Assembly: GCA_947095585.1 (NCBI GenBank)
Contig: OX352762.1
Span: forward strand, 51,291,843 to 51,355,842
Reading direction: 5' to 3'
Origin: Nephrocerus scutellatus
Taxonomy: Eukaryota > Arthropoda > Insecta > Diptera > Pipunculidae
DNA: 64,000 nucleotides
The notes beneath the pieces are model-generated. The model made no database searches. It was not told the DNA's origin and worked only from the letters and a program-made list of their open reading frames with translations. How positions within the stretch are numbered: the stretch's first letter is position 1; the number at the start of each line of letters is the position of its first letter. Shown piece after piece: positions 1 to 9,930 of this stretch. Position numbers and translations under genes: made by a program.

Positions 1-15
1 ACGATTTCAAAACCG

Positions 16-345
16 ATGATCATCGCAAAGGTGTTAATGTCGCTGTCTGAAGAATACAGACATTTCAGCAGTGCATGGGAATCAACACCGGAAACCGAAC
101 AAACTTTTGAAAATTTGAAGACACGATTGATGATAGAGGAAATTCGAGCAAAAGATCGTACGGGAAGTGAAGGTGTTGAGGCTTTTGTGGCAAAGAAAAT
201 GTTTTCGAAGAAAAAACTTTTGAAAAAATGGTGACCAGTCGTCGTCAGGGCGAAAGCAAAAAAAAAAAAAAAAACTGTCTGCTCCGAAGGGTGTTACAAG
301 TGCGGCAAAAAGGGTCACTGGAAACGCGGTTGTCCAAAAAGGAAT
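16..345 (+). pseudogene. Copia gag fragment with CCHC zinc knuckle
   Basis: The frame from 16 encodes the C-terminal part of a copia (UBN2-type) gag, the capsid protein that packages element RNA. The knuckle at 292-333 reads C-Y-K-C-G-K-K-G-H-W-K-R-G-C, a perfect CX2CX4HX4C nucleic-acid binding motif. It is out of frame with the first part: a long A run at 258-275 separates them and probably slipped. The first frame ends at 234. The protein is therefore split and non-functional. Confidence 0.85.
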
Positions 346-426
346 GACTATACGGGTGGCGAATCGAGAAATGCATCAATCGATGCATTCTGTTGTCACA
401 TTTCAACATCAAATAACGACAAAGGC

Positions 427-756
427 GTGTGGGTTTTGGATTCGGGCGCAAGCAATCACATGAGTCATCGACATGATTGCTTCGTAAATTTTGTGGTGAC
501 AACGTCGAGCATCACCGTTGGCGACGGCTCAAGAATTATGGCAAAAGGAATAGGCGATATCAATATTTTCAACGGCATCAAATGGGTTCGGAAGCACATG
601 ATGGATGTGCTCTATGTGCCGGAAATTCATAGAAATTTGCTCTCTTCCGGCAAAATCATGGATCGCAGACATCAATTGCAGTCAACAAGTAAGCGCTGTG
701 AAATTTTGAAAGATGGTCACATCGCGGGAGCTTCCAGCATCGTGAAGACAAATTAA
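427..756 (+). pseudogene. Copia aspartic protease region
   Basis: The translation begins VWVLDSGASNHMSH, the DSGA active-site motif of copia proteases, which cleave the gag-pol polyprotein. The motif LYVPEIHRNLLSSGKI further on is the conserved second half of the domain (copia YVP..NLLS). The frame closes at 756, before the integrase zinc-binding domain, which appears to be missing. In an intact element this would be one polyprotein with the downstream integrase. Confidence 0.9.
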
Positions 757-768
757 AAAGCTGTGGCG

Positions 769-1423
769 AAATAATTCATGCAGACGTGTGCGGACCGATG
801 CAAACCGTGTCGCTTGGTACTTTTTACTTTTAAAGGACGATTATTCCCATTATCGTTTTGTACATTTCTTAAAGAAAAAATCCGAGGTCGTAGGACACGT
901 GAACAATTTTGTAAGTCGAATGCAGCGAGAGAATGGACACAACATTCAAAATTTTTGTTCAGACAACGGAACGGAATTTGTCAATAAAGATTTAAAGGTA
1001 TTTTTTGATAATGTTGGCAATGCACATCAGCGAATGGTGCCGTATACGCCGGAGCAAACTGCGGAGCGCGAGATGCCTACAATAATAGAATCTACACGGA
1101 CTATGATTCACTCAAAGCAAATGGATTTGAAGTTCTGGGCAGAGGCAGTGTGTTCAGCAGTGCACATTTTGAATCGAACTGGAACAAGTACAGTGTCTGG
1201 CAAATCTTCGTACGAATTATGGCGTGGAAAGAAGTCTGCAAATGAACATTTGCGAATTTTTGGATCGGAGGTTTTTGTGCACGTACCAAAGGAGAAGCGA
1301 AAGAAACTTGATCCAAAAGCGGTCAAATGTATTTTCGTCAGATATGATACCAATTCAAAGGGGTATCGTTGTTGGAATCCGCAAACGAAAGTATTTGAAA
1401 TTTTCGGGATTGCGTTTTTCTGA
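769..1423 (+). pseudogene. Copia integrase core
   Basis: The catalytic triad is visible across two frames: IHADVCGPM near 772-800 (first Asp), FCSDNGTEFV near 955-985 (second Asp) and a Glu in the EQTAERE context near 1050-1072. The segments LKFWAEAV, ILNRTGTSTV and YELWRGKKS are conserved copia integrase features, followed by the LRIFGSEVFVHVP C-terminal part. A frameshift near 790-830 separates the first Asp from the rest. The frame ends at 1423, just before the LINE insertion. Confidence 0.9.
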
Positions 1424-1500
1424 CAGAAACACAAGAGGTCAGAGTAGTCGTAGAAGAAAGTGTCTGCGAGGACATTGCAAAAGTGGAGGTAACGTTGGAT

Positions 1501-2521
1501 TTTTTTTTTTTTTTTTTTTAAAGACTTATTACCAAGGGATAAGTCCCTGAATGACTTTCGTCACGGCAATAAGTTGGGCTATGCCCTTTATTAAAATTAA
1601 AAATTCGAAGGAATGTGATTTACAATATAGCACATTCCTCACGTTTGTAGCCGGTTTCAATTTATTTTCTCAGAATTATCTCTGATTCATTGATAAAAGC
1701 AATACGAAAAAACGAACACGAAACTAAAACGACGCGAGTCCAAATACTTTTATCAATGAATCATGGTCAGGGAAAACTACAAAAAAACCTTGACCAAGAA
1801 AATATTACAAAATAAACAACAAATATACAAAAAATACAATCAATAATAATTTTTTTTATATAAAATAATCGTATCCTCTAATGAACACTACGTTCGTCCT
1901 TCAGGAAGTTGTTGACAGCTATTTTGAAGGCATGTGAATTATAAGATTCGGGAAATACGGAGTCGACCAATTGATTCCACATCGAAGTCACTCTCGGATA
2001 AAAGGACGATTTGAAGTGTTGGGTTCTATATGAGAACGGTTTTAAGGCAAATCTATGTTGATTAGACCTCAAACGAGTGTTAACGTTGCTGACAAAAGGA
2101 CCTGGGAATAGAGAACGGGTTTCTGAAGAACATCTACCGTTGTAAAATTGTTAGAAAACAGATAAAGCTCCAACATTACGTCTATGCTCCAAAGAATCAA
2201 GAGATGAAGTAATGGTTACATCGTTTATCAAACGAATAACTCTATTTTGAATTCCATCAAGATAAACCAAATGCGATCTCGGAGCCCCACCCCACACAAA
2301 TGAATTAAATTCTAAAATTAGTCTAACATAAGATTTATATAATGTTAATACTTCAGAGGGGCTGAAGTAAAAGTTACAACGTCTTATAAAGCCCAAGCAT
2401 TGGCTCGCTCTTTTTGAGATTTCATAAATATGTTCCTTCCAGAAAAGTTCCAAAAGTTCAAACCTAACATCTTAAGTGAAACTGATCTCGCAATAGTGGC
2501 ACCATTAATTACTGGTGCTAC
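1501..2521 (-). mobile_element. 5'-truncated CR1-like LINE fragment inserted in the copia element
   Basis: A poly-T run at 1501-1519 is the poly-A tail of a LINE on the minus strand. Minus-strand frames at 2453-2151 and 2072-1878 give the C-terminal end of a CR1-like RT (CLGFIRRCNFYFSP, LYKSYVRLILEFNSFVWGGAPRS, IQNRVIRLI, LEHRR, then FYPRVTSMWNQLVDSVFPE). The copia sequence resumes at about 2522. Flanks at 1489-1500 and 2522-2533 match at 10 of 12 bases and look like an aged target-site duplication. It belongs to a different, more diverged family from the CR1-like LINEs elsewhere in the window. Confidence 0.82.
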
Positions 2522-3530
2522 GTAATGTTGAATTGCCTTTTGAGAAAAAAGACAAGCCTGGAATTTATTTGGATGAAAATGGGTCGAAGTTAAATGATGC
2601 GGTTTTCAAAACGCCAGAAAAACAACGTTTAATTGTTGGCGCAATTTGCAACATTGACCAAAGGAACGTTATTGAACGAGATCTGCTTGATCGAAGCAAA
2701 CTCAAAAAAACCGTTATTTTTGTCATCACACCATGCGATGTTGACAATCAACAAAGAGCCGGTGACATACGAGCAGGCGATTGAATCTAATAAGCACAAA
2801 CAGTGGAAGAAAGCGATGGACGAGGAGTACGATTCGCTTATAAAAAATCGTACGTGGAATTGGTCAAGAAGACAAAAAGGTAATTGATAATCGTTGGATT
2901 TACAAGATAGAACACAATCTAGACGGAAGTATCGAGCGTTACAAAGCGCGCTTAGTAGTGCGTGTTTTCACACAAGAATATGGCATCGATTATCAAGAGA
3001 CATTCAGTCCAGTCGTTAAGTTCACGTCAATTCGAGCAATTTTGGCAATAGCAGCGTCAAAGCGAATGAAAAAAAAACAGTTCGACGTGAAAAAAGCTTT
3101 TCTGAATGGTGATTTGGAGGAGGACGTTGTTATGAAACAACCGATTGGATATGACGACGACAGCGGTAGTGTGTGCAAGCTAACGAAAAGTTTGTACAGA
3201 CTAAAGCAGGCATCGAGGTGCTGGAACAAGAAGTTTTCATCGTTCATTAACAAATTCGATTTCAAAACAAGTGAATCGGATCCATGCGTGTTTGTGAGAA
3301 ACGGCAGCGGTGGTATGATGGTGTTGGCAATTTACGTCGACGATGGACTGATTGCTGCAGAGAACGAGATGGCCATTGCACCTTTGATTGAACATTTACA
3401 GCGAGAATTCGAGATCAAGTTTTTTGAGGCAAAGAATTTCTTGGGTCTCGAAATTGAACAGCGATCGAACGGGTCAATACATGTTAATCAGCAAGCGTAT
3501 GCACGAAAGGTAATAAATCGTGATCGGTAG
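2522..3530 (+). pseudogene. Copia reverse transcriptase
   Basis: After the LINE interruption the copia reading resumes with the linker (VTYEQAIESNKHKQWKKAMDEE), then RT motifs: RYKARLVVRVFTQEYGIDY, ETFSPVVKFTSIRAI, FDVKKAFLNGDL, SLYRLKQASRCWN and the polymerase active site AIYVDDGLIAA (YVDD). Frameshifts near 2790 and 2880-2950 break the frame. The long frame 2958-3530 covers most of the RT. It ends at VINRDR, where a deletion removes the RT/RNase H junction. Confidence 0.92.
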
Positions 3531-3559
3531 TCTAATATATTTGGCTGAATGTGGGTGTT

Positions 3560-3929
3560 TTCGAGGGTGGATCTGTTTTGAATTTGATTGGATACAGTGA
3601 TGCAGACTACGCCGGAGACATCAGCACAAGACGTTCAACATCGGGTTATGTTTTTATGTTTGGCAACGGAATAATCAGTTGGCGGCATCACATGCCATAA
3701 AGGAATTGGTATGGCTAAAAAACTTTTGTCTGAATTGTTGCTGAAAGTGATCGATGTACCGATATTTTGTATGGACAACCAAAGTGCAATACGACTTGTG
3801 AAAAACCCGGAATTTCACAAAAGGACAAAACACATCGATGTGCGATACCATTTTATTCGTGAAAAATTTGAGGATGGTATTTTCGTTTTGCAATATGTTC
3901 GATGCGAAGAACAGTTGGCAGACACATAA
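3560..3929 (+). pseudogene. Copia RNase H domain
   Basis: The translation gives LIGYSDADYAGD, STRRSTSGYVFMFG and then, after a small deletion near 3690, KELVWLK, DVPIFCMDNQSAIRLVKNPEFHKRTKHIDVRYHFIREK and LQYVRCEEQLADT. These are the conserved copia RNase H blocks, including the D of SDADYAGD and the D of MDNQSAI. The domain degrades the RNA strand during reverse transcription. The frame is broken and the C-terminus ends at 3929 without the usual tail. Confidence 0.9.
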
Positions 3930-4105
3930 TGACAAAGGTACTGCCGAAGAATACACATTTGGGTTTTTGCACAATGTTAAATATTTTGCCAAAGGAAAAT
4001 TAATGAGTTTCATTATAAAAAATTTACGTAATTTTTTTATTGTTTTCGAATAGTTTTGTTAATTTTCATAAATATTTAACGTAACGTAAAGTTAACTTGC
4101 AATCA

Positions 4106-4341
4106 AAAGTGGGAGTGTTGAACGGAATTTCCACTTATAAATTATAGTGATTGAAGTTATTTAATTTTACTGTGCTTATGTTTTTTTTGTTTGTATCCTA
4201 GCAGCCTGTCTGCGCTTATTTGTTTTTTCATAAACAATAATTTATTTAGTTTCTAATAAACGTTTCTATAACATAGTCGCTCCATAAACGTTTTTCTTTT
4301 TTACTTTACATTACTTTGCGAATTTCTGGGAAAATTCAACA
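4106..4341 (+). repeat. Copia 3' LTR (4116-4341) with polypurine tract (4106-4115)
   Basis: A purine run at 4106-4115 is followed by TGTTGAA at 4116. The matching inverted end TTCAACA closes at 4341, giving a 226 bp LTR with 7 bp perfect terminal inverted repeats. The interior holds AATAAA-like signals near 4255. No 5' LTR is available for comparison because it lies outside the window. Confidence 0.8.
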
Positions 4342-5213
4342 AAAAATCATCCTTAAAGAAAATTATACCCACCATTATCTTATCCATTCTAAACTTAATA
4401 TCTCTCTACTCATTTGCAACTCTGAACAAATAATTCTCTTAAAAGTATTTTCAGAATGAATGAATGAAACAAAACATACGAAAACACACGATATTTAATT
4501 TTATAATATACCTACTTATTATCTTGCAAAAAAAAATCACTATTATATCACTTAAAAATCTCAATTACATAATTATAATAACATAAAATAAACTCAATAA
4601 TACATATCCTCAAAACAAAACAAAAAAAAAACAATATTACAAATATATTATATAATTTTCATTCTTTTATATATACAAATAAATATTTTATAAATTTCGG
4701 CACAAAAAAAAATAATAATAACATAATCTCAAAATACAAATCGTCAAAAAAAAAACATTACAAATATATTATATCATTTTCATTCTTTTATATATATAAA
4801 TAAATATTTTATAAATTTCGGCACAAAAAAAAATAATAATAACATAATCTCAAAATACAAATCGTCAAAAAAAAACATTACAAATATATTATATCATTTT
4901 CATTCTTTTATATATATATATATAAATATATATATATAAATATATATATATAAATAAATATTTTATAAATTTCAGCAACAAAAAAATGTATATATATACA
5001 TAAAAAAAATAACAAATACCTATATTTATATACTATACAAAATCATCATTCTATATACATAGAACAAAAAAAACCTATATTACACCAAAAGTTATTATTA
5101 ATTTACTACACATAAATTAAAAAAAAAATATAAACACACGTTACTGAAAAAAAAAAGTTTTTATACATATATAAACATTATATGTACATTTATAAACATA
5201 CAGATTTTAAACC
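4342..5213. other. AT-rich non-coding stretch with simple repeats
   Basis: This is very AT-rich DNA with A runs, TA microsatellites (about 4910-4955) and a ~120 bp tandem repeat annotated separately. I see no coding frame or RNA gene. It resembles decayed element flanks. Confidence 0.7.
4633..4990. repeat. ~120 bp AT-rich tandem repeat, about three units
   Basis: The phrase ACATTACAAATATATTATAT recurs at about 4635, 4755 and 4875, each time followed by CATTCTTTTATATATA, AAATATTTTATAAATTTC and a run of A/T. Units 1 and 2 are nearly identical. Unit 3 has an expanded TA/TAAATATA stretch in the middle. Confidence 0.85.
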
Positions 5214-5736
5214 TTGGCTCTCTTAATATACATCAGCTTCGACTTCAGTACGAAAATTCTAACTCTTCAAGGTAGAATTTTATTATTCGCAGGGGGAAGG
5301 GATGTTGTAATCAACATAATATCTTACCATATCTCACTCTGCTATCACCACAGTCACATTCATGTCAACATAAAGAGGATATTTATGGACATGGCTTTGA
5401 CATTCCAATAATTACTCGCTTGTATGATTTCATAATGCACGAGTACTTAAAAAACGGTCCATTGGTGTTGGGAACCAAAACCACTTACAGGACATTTTTA
5501 GCCTCTATCTGTATAGTGCGTACTTTTCGTATGTACCATTCAAACCTAACCGATATCTCGGGGTTGATTGTGACATACGAAAACCCTCATAAATTAAATC
5601 AAGCGACCGATCGACAGTGTTTTTCAGGCATCAATAAATTAGGATCTTTATGTAGTGCAGCGCCTGTCGTACTTATTTTACGACAACGCAGCACTTTGTA
5701 TATAAGTGCGATATAGCTGCCTTGCACATGGACTGA
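5214..5736. other. Unrecognised single-copy-looking stretch
   Basis: Only short frames occur and none resembles a known family. An inverted repeat GTCGTA...TACGAC lies near 5668-5684. I can assign no function. Confidence 0.5.
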
Positions 5737-6053
5737 TGTTGCGTAAGAGGAGAAATGAGAGCGGACCCATAAATGAATCGATATCGGATCGATACTATTG
5801 GTCGATGATTATACTGATAGATAATAAATCGATCCGATTGGTTAATCATTATTATCATACATAGTTTCAACCCAGAAGATTGTGTATAAAAGAAGCTGCT
5901 GAGTAGGAAGAAGAGGAAGAATTAGAAACTAAGATCCTCTAGACAAGTTGCAGCCAAGCCGAAGACAGCGGGCTTGTTTAGAATTAACATTTTAATAAAA
6001 TTAAATACTTTAATTTAAAAAAAAAATTCTTTTATTTTCATTTATTCCCGCCA
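5737..6053 (+). repeat. Possible solo LTR
   Basis: The stretch begins TGTTGCG and ends CGCCA. It contains a TATAAAAG box at about 5884 and an AATAAAAT polyadenylation-like signal at about 5993, the layout of an LTR promoter/terminator. No clear target duplication flanks it and no coding region follows, since LINE sequence begins by 6069. The exact borders are my inference. Confidence 0.4.
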
Positions 6054-6062
6054 AGTTCTCTT

Positions 6063-6380
6063 CTCTGCACCTTAATCAGCTTGTAAATGAGCCTACACGA
6101 ATACCTGACATTGCAAATCATTCCGCAAACACCCTTGACTTGTTCCTTACGTCCTGATAATTACTCCGTCAATGAATTATCGCCTCTAGGCTCGTCTGAC
6201 CATTGTGTTGTATCAGCTAATTTCTCGTTAATAAACCACGCAGTTAGAGAAAAAACTCCCAAAAAACAGTATGGCAATACGAGTTTTAACTGGTTGCTAT
6301 AGTTTCGCGATAGCAACGTGGATGCCGCCGCTGATGCAATAACAAACGTCATTCTTATTGGTATGAGAAAGTTTATCCCT
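6063..6380 (+). pseudogene. CR1-like LINE, left fragment (end of endonuclease)
   Basis: The sequence matches the end of the endonuclease of the nested LINE at 26528-29896: QLVNEPTRIPDI, NSANTLDL-type and LSPLGSSDHCVVSANFSLINH, then the start of the RT linker (DAAADAIT..VILIGMRKF). It stops at 6380, where the gypsy element is inserted, and continues at 13332. The 5' part is missing and the frame has stops. Confidence 0.85.
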
Positions 6381-7169
6381 TGTGAGGGATCGCATCAGCG
6401 ACCACATAAATAACATGCCTAAAAGCATACAACGTTTTTGACCCTACATCGACTCTAGTGCCTCTCAAAGTAAAAGCGACTCTAGTGCCTCTCAAAGTAA
6501 AAGCATACACAAATCAGTACTACGTATTAATTAATAGCACACTTGGTGCATGAAAACAAAAAATATAAAACATCTCCAATAGCATAATTTATGACCGGCG
6601 GTCGTTCGCCTATGAAAATAAATATGCAATCTAAGCATCATGGGCAAACGAGCGCCGGCCGCTTAGAACGTTAATTACCCTTTCCATGAATTGCGCGGAG
6701 TAAGCGGCGCATGCAAATGGTAATGAAATGATAAGGTCGTTCGCTTGTGGAAACATATATGTCAACGCAGCAGCATAGGCGAACGAACCCACAAACACTT
6801 GACGCGGTCGGTCATATATTACATACGTACATACATACACTATGCTGATAAAGCTATATTATGTAAAATATGAATATCGATGAGTAGGCATTCCAGAGTC
6901 GATGCATGGTCGAAAACCGATCAATTATTTTTGTATAAAAGAAGGGAAAATTCACTGAATAAAACCATCTTCACACCTAACGTTGAACAATAATCATCGA
7001 GTTTACATTTATTAAAACATCATACCAATTCTGACTACCTAGAGAGCTCCGGCTTTTGGGTTTACGTTGACACGGCAACACGCCTTACGAGTCAGATATC
7101 GAGCTTGGTATCTAAATCCTTCAAGAAATTAACAGCAAAGTTGTTCCAACAAATTAGGACAACTTTACA
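6381..7169 (+). repeat. 5' LTR of the 412/mdg1-like element
   Basis: The 789 bp LTR runs from TGTGAGG to TTTACA directly before the primer site. A TATAAAAG promoter motif lies at about 6935 and AATAAAA at about 6959. The right 516 bp are repeated nearly identically at 7320-7835. Confidence 0.85.
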
Positions 7170-7184
7170 TGGCGATCCTGCCAG
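7170..7184 (+). promoter_or_regulatory. Primer binding site for tRNA-Arg
   Basis: TGGCGATCCTGCCAG directly abuts the LTR end. It is complementary to the CCA-tailed 3' end of a tRNA-Arg of the ACG anticodon type (from memory of insect tRNAs), which would prime minus-strand DNA synthesis. A second copy is at 7836-7850. Confidence 0.75.
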
Positions 7185-7319
7185 ATTCTGGCTTAATACT
7201 GAGTACTGAAATAATTTTTTTTTTATCATCGAGCAAGAATAATTTTTCTAATTCGTTATAATTTTTCAAAGTCAAAGTCTTCGTACATGTCGTCCAAAGA
7301 ACGACAGCAAGAAAAACTT

Positions 7320-7850
7320 GCCGGCCGCTTAGAACGTTAATTACCCTTTCCATAAATTGCGCGGAGTAAGCGGCGCATGCAAATGGTAATGAAATGATAA
7401 GGTCGTTCGCTTGTGGAAACATATATGTCAACGCAGCAGCATAGGCGAACGAACCCACAAACACTTGACGCGGTCGGTCATATATTACATACGTACATAC
7501 ATACACTATGCTGATAAAGCTATATTATGTAAAATATGAATATCGATGAGTAGGCATTCCAGAGTCGATGCATGGTCGAAAACCGATCAATTATTTTTGT
7601 ATAAAAGAAGGGAAAATTCACTGAATAAAACCATCTTCACACCTAACGTTGAACAATAATCATCGAGTTTTCATTTATTAAAACATCATACCAATTCTGA
7701 CTACCTAGAGAGCTCCGGCTTTTGGGTTTACGTTGACACGGCAACACGCCTTACGAGTCAGATATCGAGCTTGGTATCTAAATCCTTCAAGAAATTAACA
7801 GCAAAGTTGTTCCAACAAATTAGGACAACTTTACATGGCGATCCTGCCAG
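7320..7850 (+). repeat. Second, partial LTR copy with its own primer site
   Basis: The sequence from 6654 to about 7220 (right two thirds of the LTR, primer site and the start of the leader) recurs at 7320 to about 7886 with offset 666 and very few differences. The LTR part ends at 7835 and the primer site is 7836-7850. The first 270 bp of the LTR are missing. The two leaders diverge after the T run, and only the second continues into gag. Confidence 0.9.
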
Positions 7851-7934
7851 ATTCTGGCTTAATACTGAGTACTGAAATAATTTTTTTGGGAAAAACCCAG
7901 TCAAAAGTCGAAGACCAATAAAAATTACGAAACA

Positions 7935-8090
7935 ATGAACTATGGAATAGACATAGTAACGGTTTTGCTGGTAATAATAATAATCCTAGGGTTGAACTAC
8001 ATTCGCAAGATATTAAGCAAAAAAGTAAATAAGGTCATTAAAAAAGAGATAATAAAACAAAACATAATAGGTAGGAGACTATCAGTATAA
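7935..8090 (+). CDS. Small leader ORF: 51-residue putative membrane peptide
   Basis: An ATG at 7935 opens a 51-codon frame ending TAA at 8090, in the gypsy leader 85 bp after the primer site and upstream of gag. Residues 5-20 (IDIVTVLLVIIIILGL) form one strongly hydrophobic segment long enough to span a membrane. Residues 24-48 are rich in Lys and Arg (RKILSKKVNKVIKKEI). It is uninterrupted although the surrounding gag and pol are broken. I do not recognise the peptide. Whether it is translated is unknown, and a chance frame in AT-rich DNA is possible. Confidence 0.45.
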   Translation: MNYGIDIVTVLLVIIIILGLNYIRKILSKKVNKVIKKEIIKQNIIGRRLSV

Positions 8091-8149
8091 ATTTTTTTTT
8101 TTTATTCACTTTCATATCTTACGGTACTTTAAAAAATTTATTAAAACTC

Positions 8150-9208
8150 TATGGAAAATCTCGATTCTCTTACAGAAGATCTGTATAAAATAGTAAAAAA
8201 CCCTTGAAAAGATGGCCCTAACAGAAAAAGATCTAAGGAATCAGCTGAGCCAAGATTAGAACAAATTCATGAAATTTTTGAACAAGTTCAAACTATAGCT
8301 ACAGACCTAGATGGAACTCTTTTCGATAACAAGGACTTTGAAATAATATGTGAAAGATTGCACAGATACAAAACAGAAGCAATAGATAGAATATCAAAAA
8401 GCATAATACAGGAAGAAATAACGGAAGACACAAAACTTACACCAAACGAAACACTAACAGACGTAGGCAAAATGACGGACGAATTTAGTTTAAGCTTCGC
8501 TCAGAAGCTACCAACCCTTACGTGTTAAGAAGAAAGTAAAAGACTGGAAAACATCAGGGACTTTTTAAACAGTATCGAGTTCTATTACGATACACTCACC
8601 CCGACCGCAAAACAAACCATAATAAAGTTCTTACTTAAATGCAAAATTCAAGGTAGGGCACTCACCGAGTTGGGATGTCAAAAACCAGAAGATTTTGCAC
8701 AACTAAAAAAATACCTAACGGAAAATGCGGACCAAAAGAAACCATAGAACTAATATAAACAAAACTTAGTAGGACACATCAGGGAAACCGACCTATACGA
8801 GAATTCGTCACTGACATCGAAACATTAGTAACCAAAATTACAGAACTAGAAGTAGCTTGCCATGGTGAAAGCACCCGAGCAACATTAACCACAGCCAATG
8901 ATCGTAGGGGATTAGACTTCCTAAAAAAAGGGGGTGAATGACAGACTACGTATTATACTCGACACACGACTTTTCAAGAAGCGACACAGCACTTGTTGGA
9001 AATAGACCAAGGGTCAAAAAATTCCTCGGTTAACTATCTCAACTATAACCAGAACTTTAGAGAACAGAACTTTAGATACCAGAACTTTAGAGGATACAAC
9101 TTTAGGGGACAAAACTTTAGAGGACAGAACTTAAGAGCACACAACTTTAGAGGACAAAACTTTAGAGAGCAAAATTTCAGAGGACAAAACGGAACGACAA
9201 TAACATGA
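8150..9208 (+). pseudogene. 412/mdg1-like gag
   Basis: Read across stops, the translation has the gag of this group: SLSFAQKLPTLT, RLENIRDFLNSIEFYYDTL, IIKFLLKCKIQGRALTELG, FAQLKKYLTEN, then PIREFVTDIETLVTKITELE and ATLTTANDRRGLDFLKKG. In-frame stops occur near 8206, 8257, 8526 and 8755. No CCHC knuckle is seen; instead the C-terminus is a run of NFRGQ-type repeats (9053-9187). This would be the particle-forming structural protein. Confidence 0.82.
9053..9187 (+). repeat. Nine 15 bp repeats encoding NFRGQ-like pentapeptides in gag
   Basis: Nine consecutive 15-mers of the form AACTTTAGAGGACAA encode NFRxQ variants (NFREQ, NFRYQ, NFRGY, NFRGQ, NLRAH). Arg/Gly/Asn-rich tails can bind nucleic acid, so the array may replace zinc knuckles; that role is inference. 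Confidence 0.9.
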
Positions 9209-9461
9209 CCAACAGTTACAACTCTAACCATAATAATAATAACAGAGTAATTCCGACAGGGTTACGATAATAGAAACTACGTCCCGAATAGAAATATAAA
9301 TAATAATGATAATAGTAGAACAACCAATGGTAACCCAACTAACAACCAAAGGGTAAGAGCATTGGGAAACGAACAACCCACCGAGGGGACAGCCGACCCT
9401 TCGGAGGGGAGTCTATAAATCCCGACATACCAAGTACCATATATACGACGGAGATAGAAAA

Positions 9462-9897
9462 CGGCCTTTACGTACAAATAGAATCCAACAATAACGAAGT
9501 CATACGATGCTTACTAGACACCGGAGCATCCATTTGCGTAATAAAAAGTTCCGTAGTTGAGGGAATTATACCAATAGAAAAAAACTATAGTACGAACATT
9601 ATAGGTATAGCAGGGAATCTACGTTCAAAGGGCACCTGTACTAACACCTTACATTTAGGGAAGAACAGCATTCCGTACGAATTCCATGTAGTACCCGAGT
9701 CCTTCCCAAAACCTGTCGATGGTATTATTGGAGCAAACTTTTTAATGGAGTTTGGTGCGGTAATCGATCTAGAAATTTTACATTTAAATTTTAAAATTAA
9801 TAACAGACAGCTTTCGGTACCGATATGTGTACAACATAGTTTAAATAACATAACCGTGTGTCCAAGATGTGAAGCTACATATTGGGTGAATACATAG
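9462..9897 (+). pseudogene. Gypsy aspartic protease region
   Basis: The frame gives NGLYVQIESNNNEVIRCLLDTGASICVIK, with the DTGA active site at about 9517-9528. FPKPVDGIIGANFLMEFGAVID follows at about 9705-9770 and matches the retropepsin flap/ILG-type segment (IIGANFL). It is open over about 140 codons and stops at the TAG at about 9895. It would mature gag-pol. Confidence 0.85.
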
Positions 9898-9930
9898 CAT
9901 ATAGATTCCAGAATATTCTATCCTCAAGAA

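Larger units (their letters stand above)
1..4341 (+). mobile_element. Copia-type LTR retrotransposon, 5' end outside the window, degenerate
   Basis: The order gag zinc knuckle, DSG protease, integrase, then reverse transcriptase, RNase H and LTR is the Ty1/copia order (integrase before RT), seen directly in the translations. The 5' LTR and start of gag lie left of the window. The element is broken by a LINE fragment at 1501-2521, several frameshifts and a deletion between RT and RNase H near 3530-3575. It ends in a 226 bp LTR preceded by a purine tract. It cannot be autonomous. Confidence 0.92.

Noticed and set aside
6631..6840. Minus-strand frame repeated at 7165-7506 (MYVCTYVIYDRPRQ...)
   Set aside because: It lies in the LTR and is duplicated with it. 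Conservation of the frame reflects the recent duplication, not coding.
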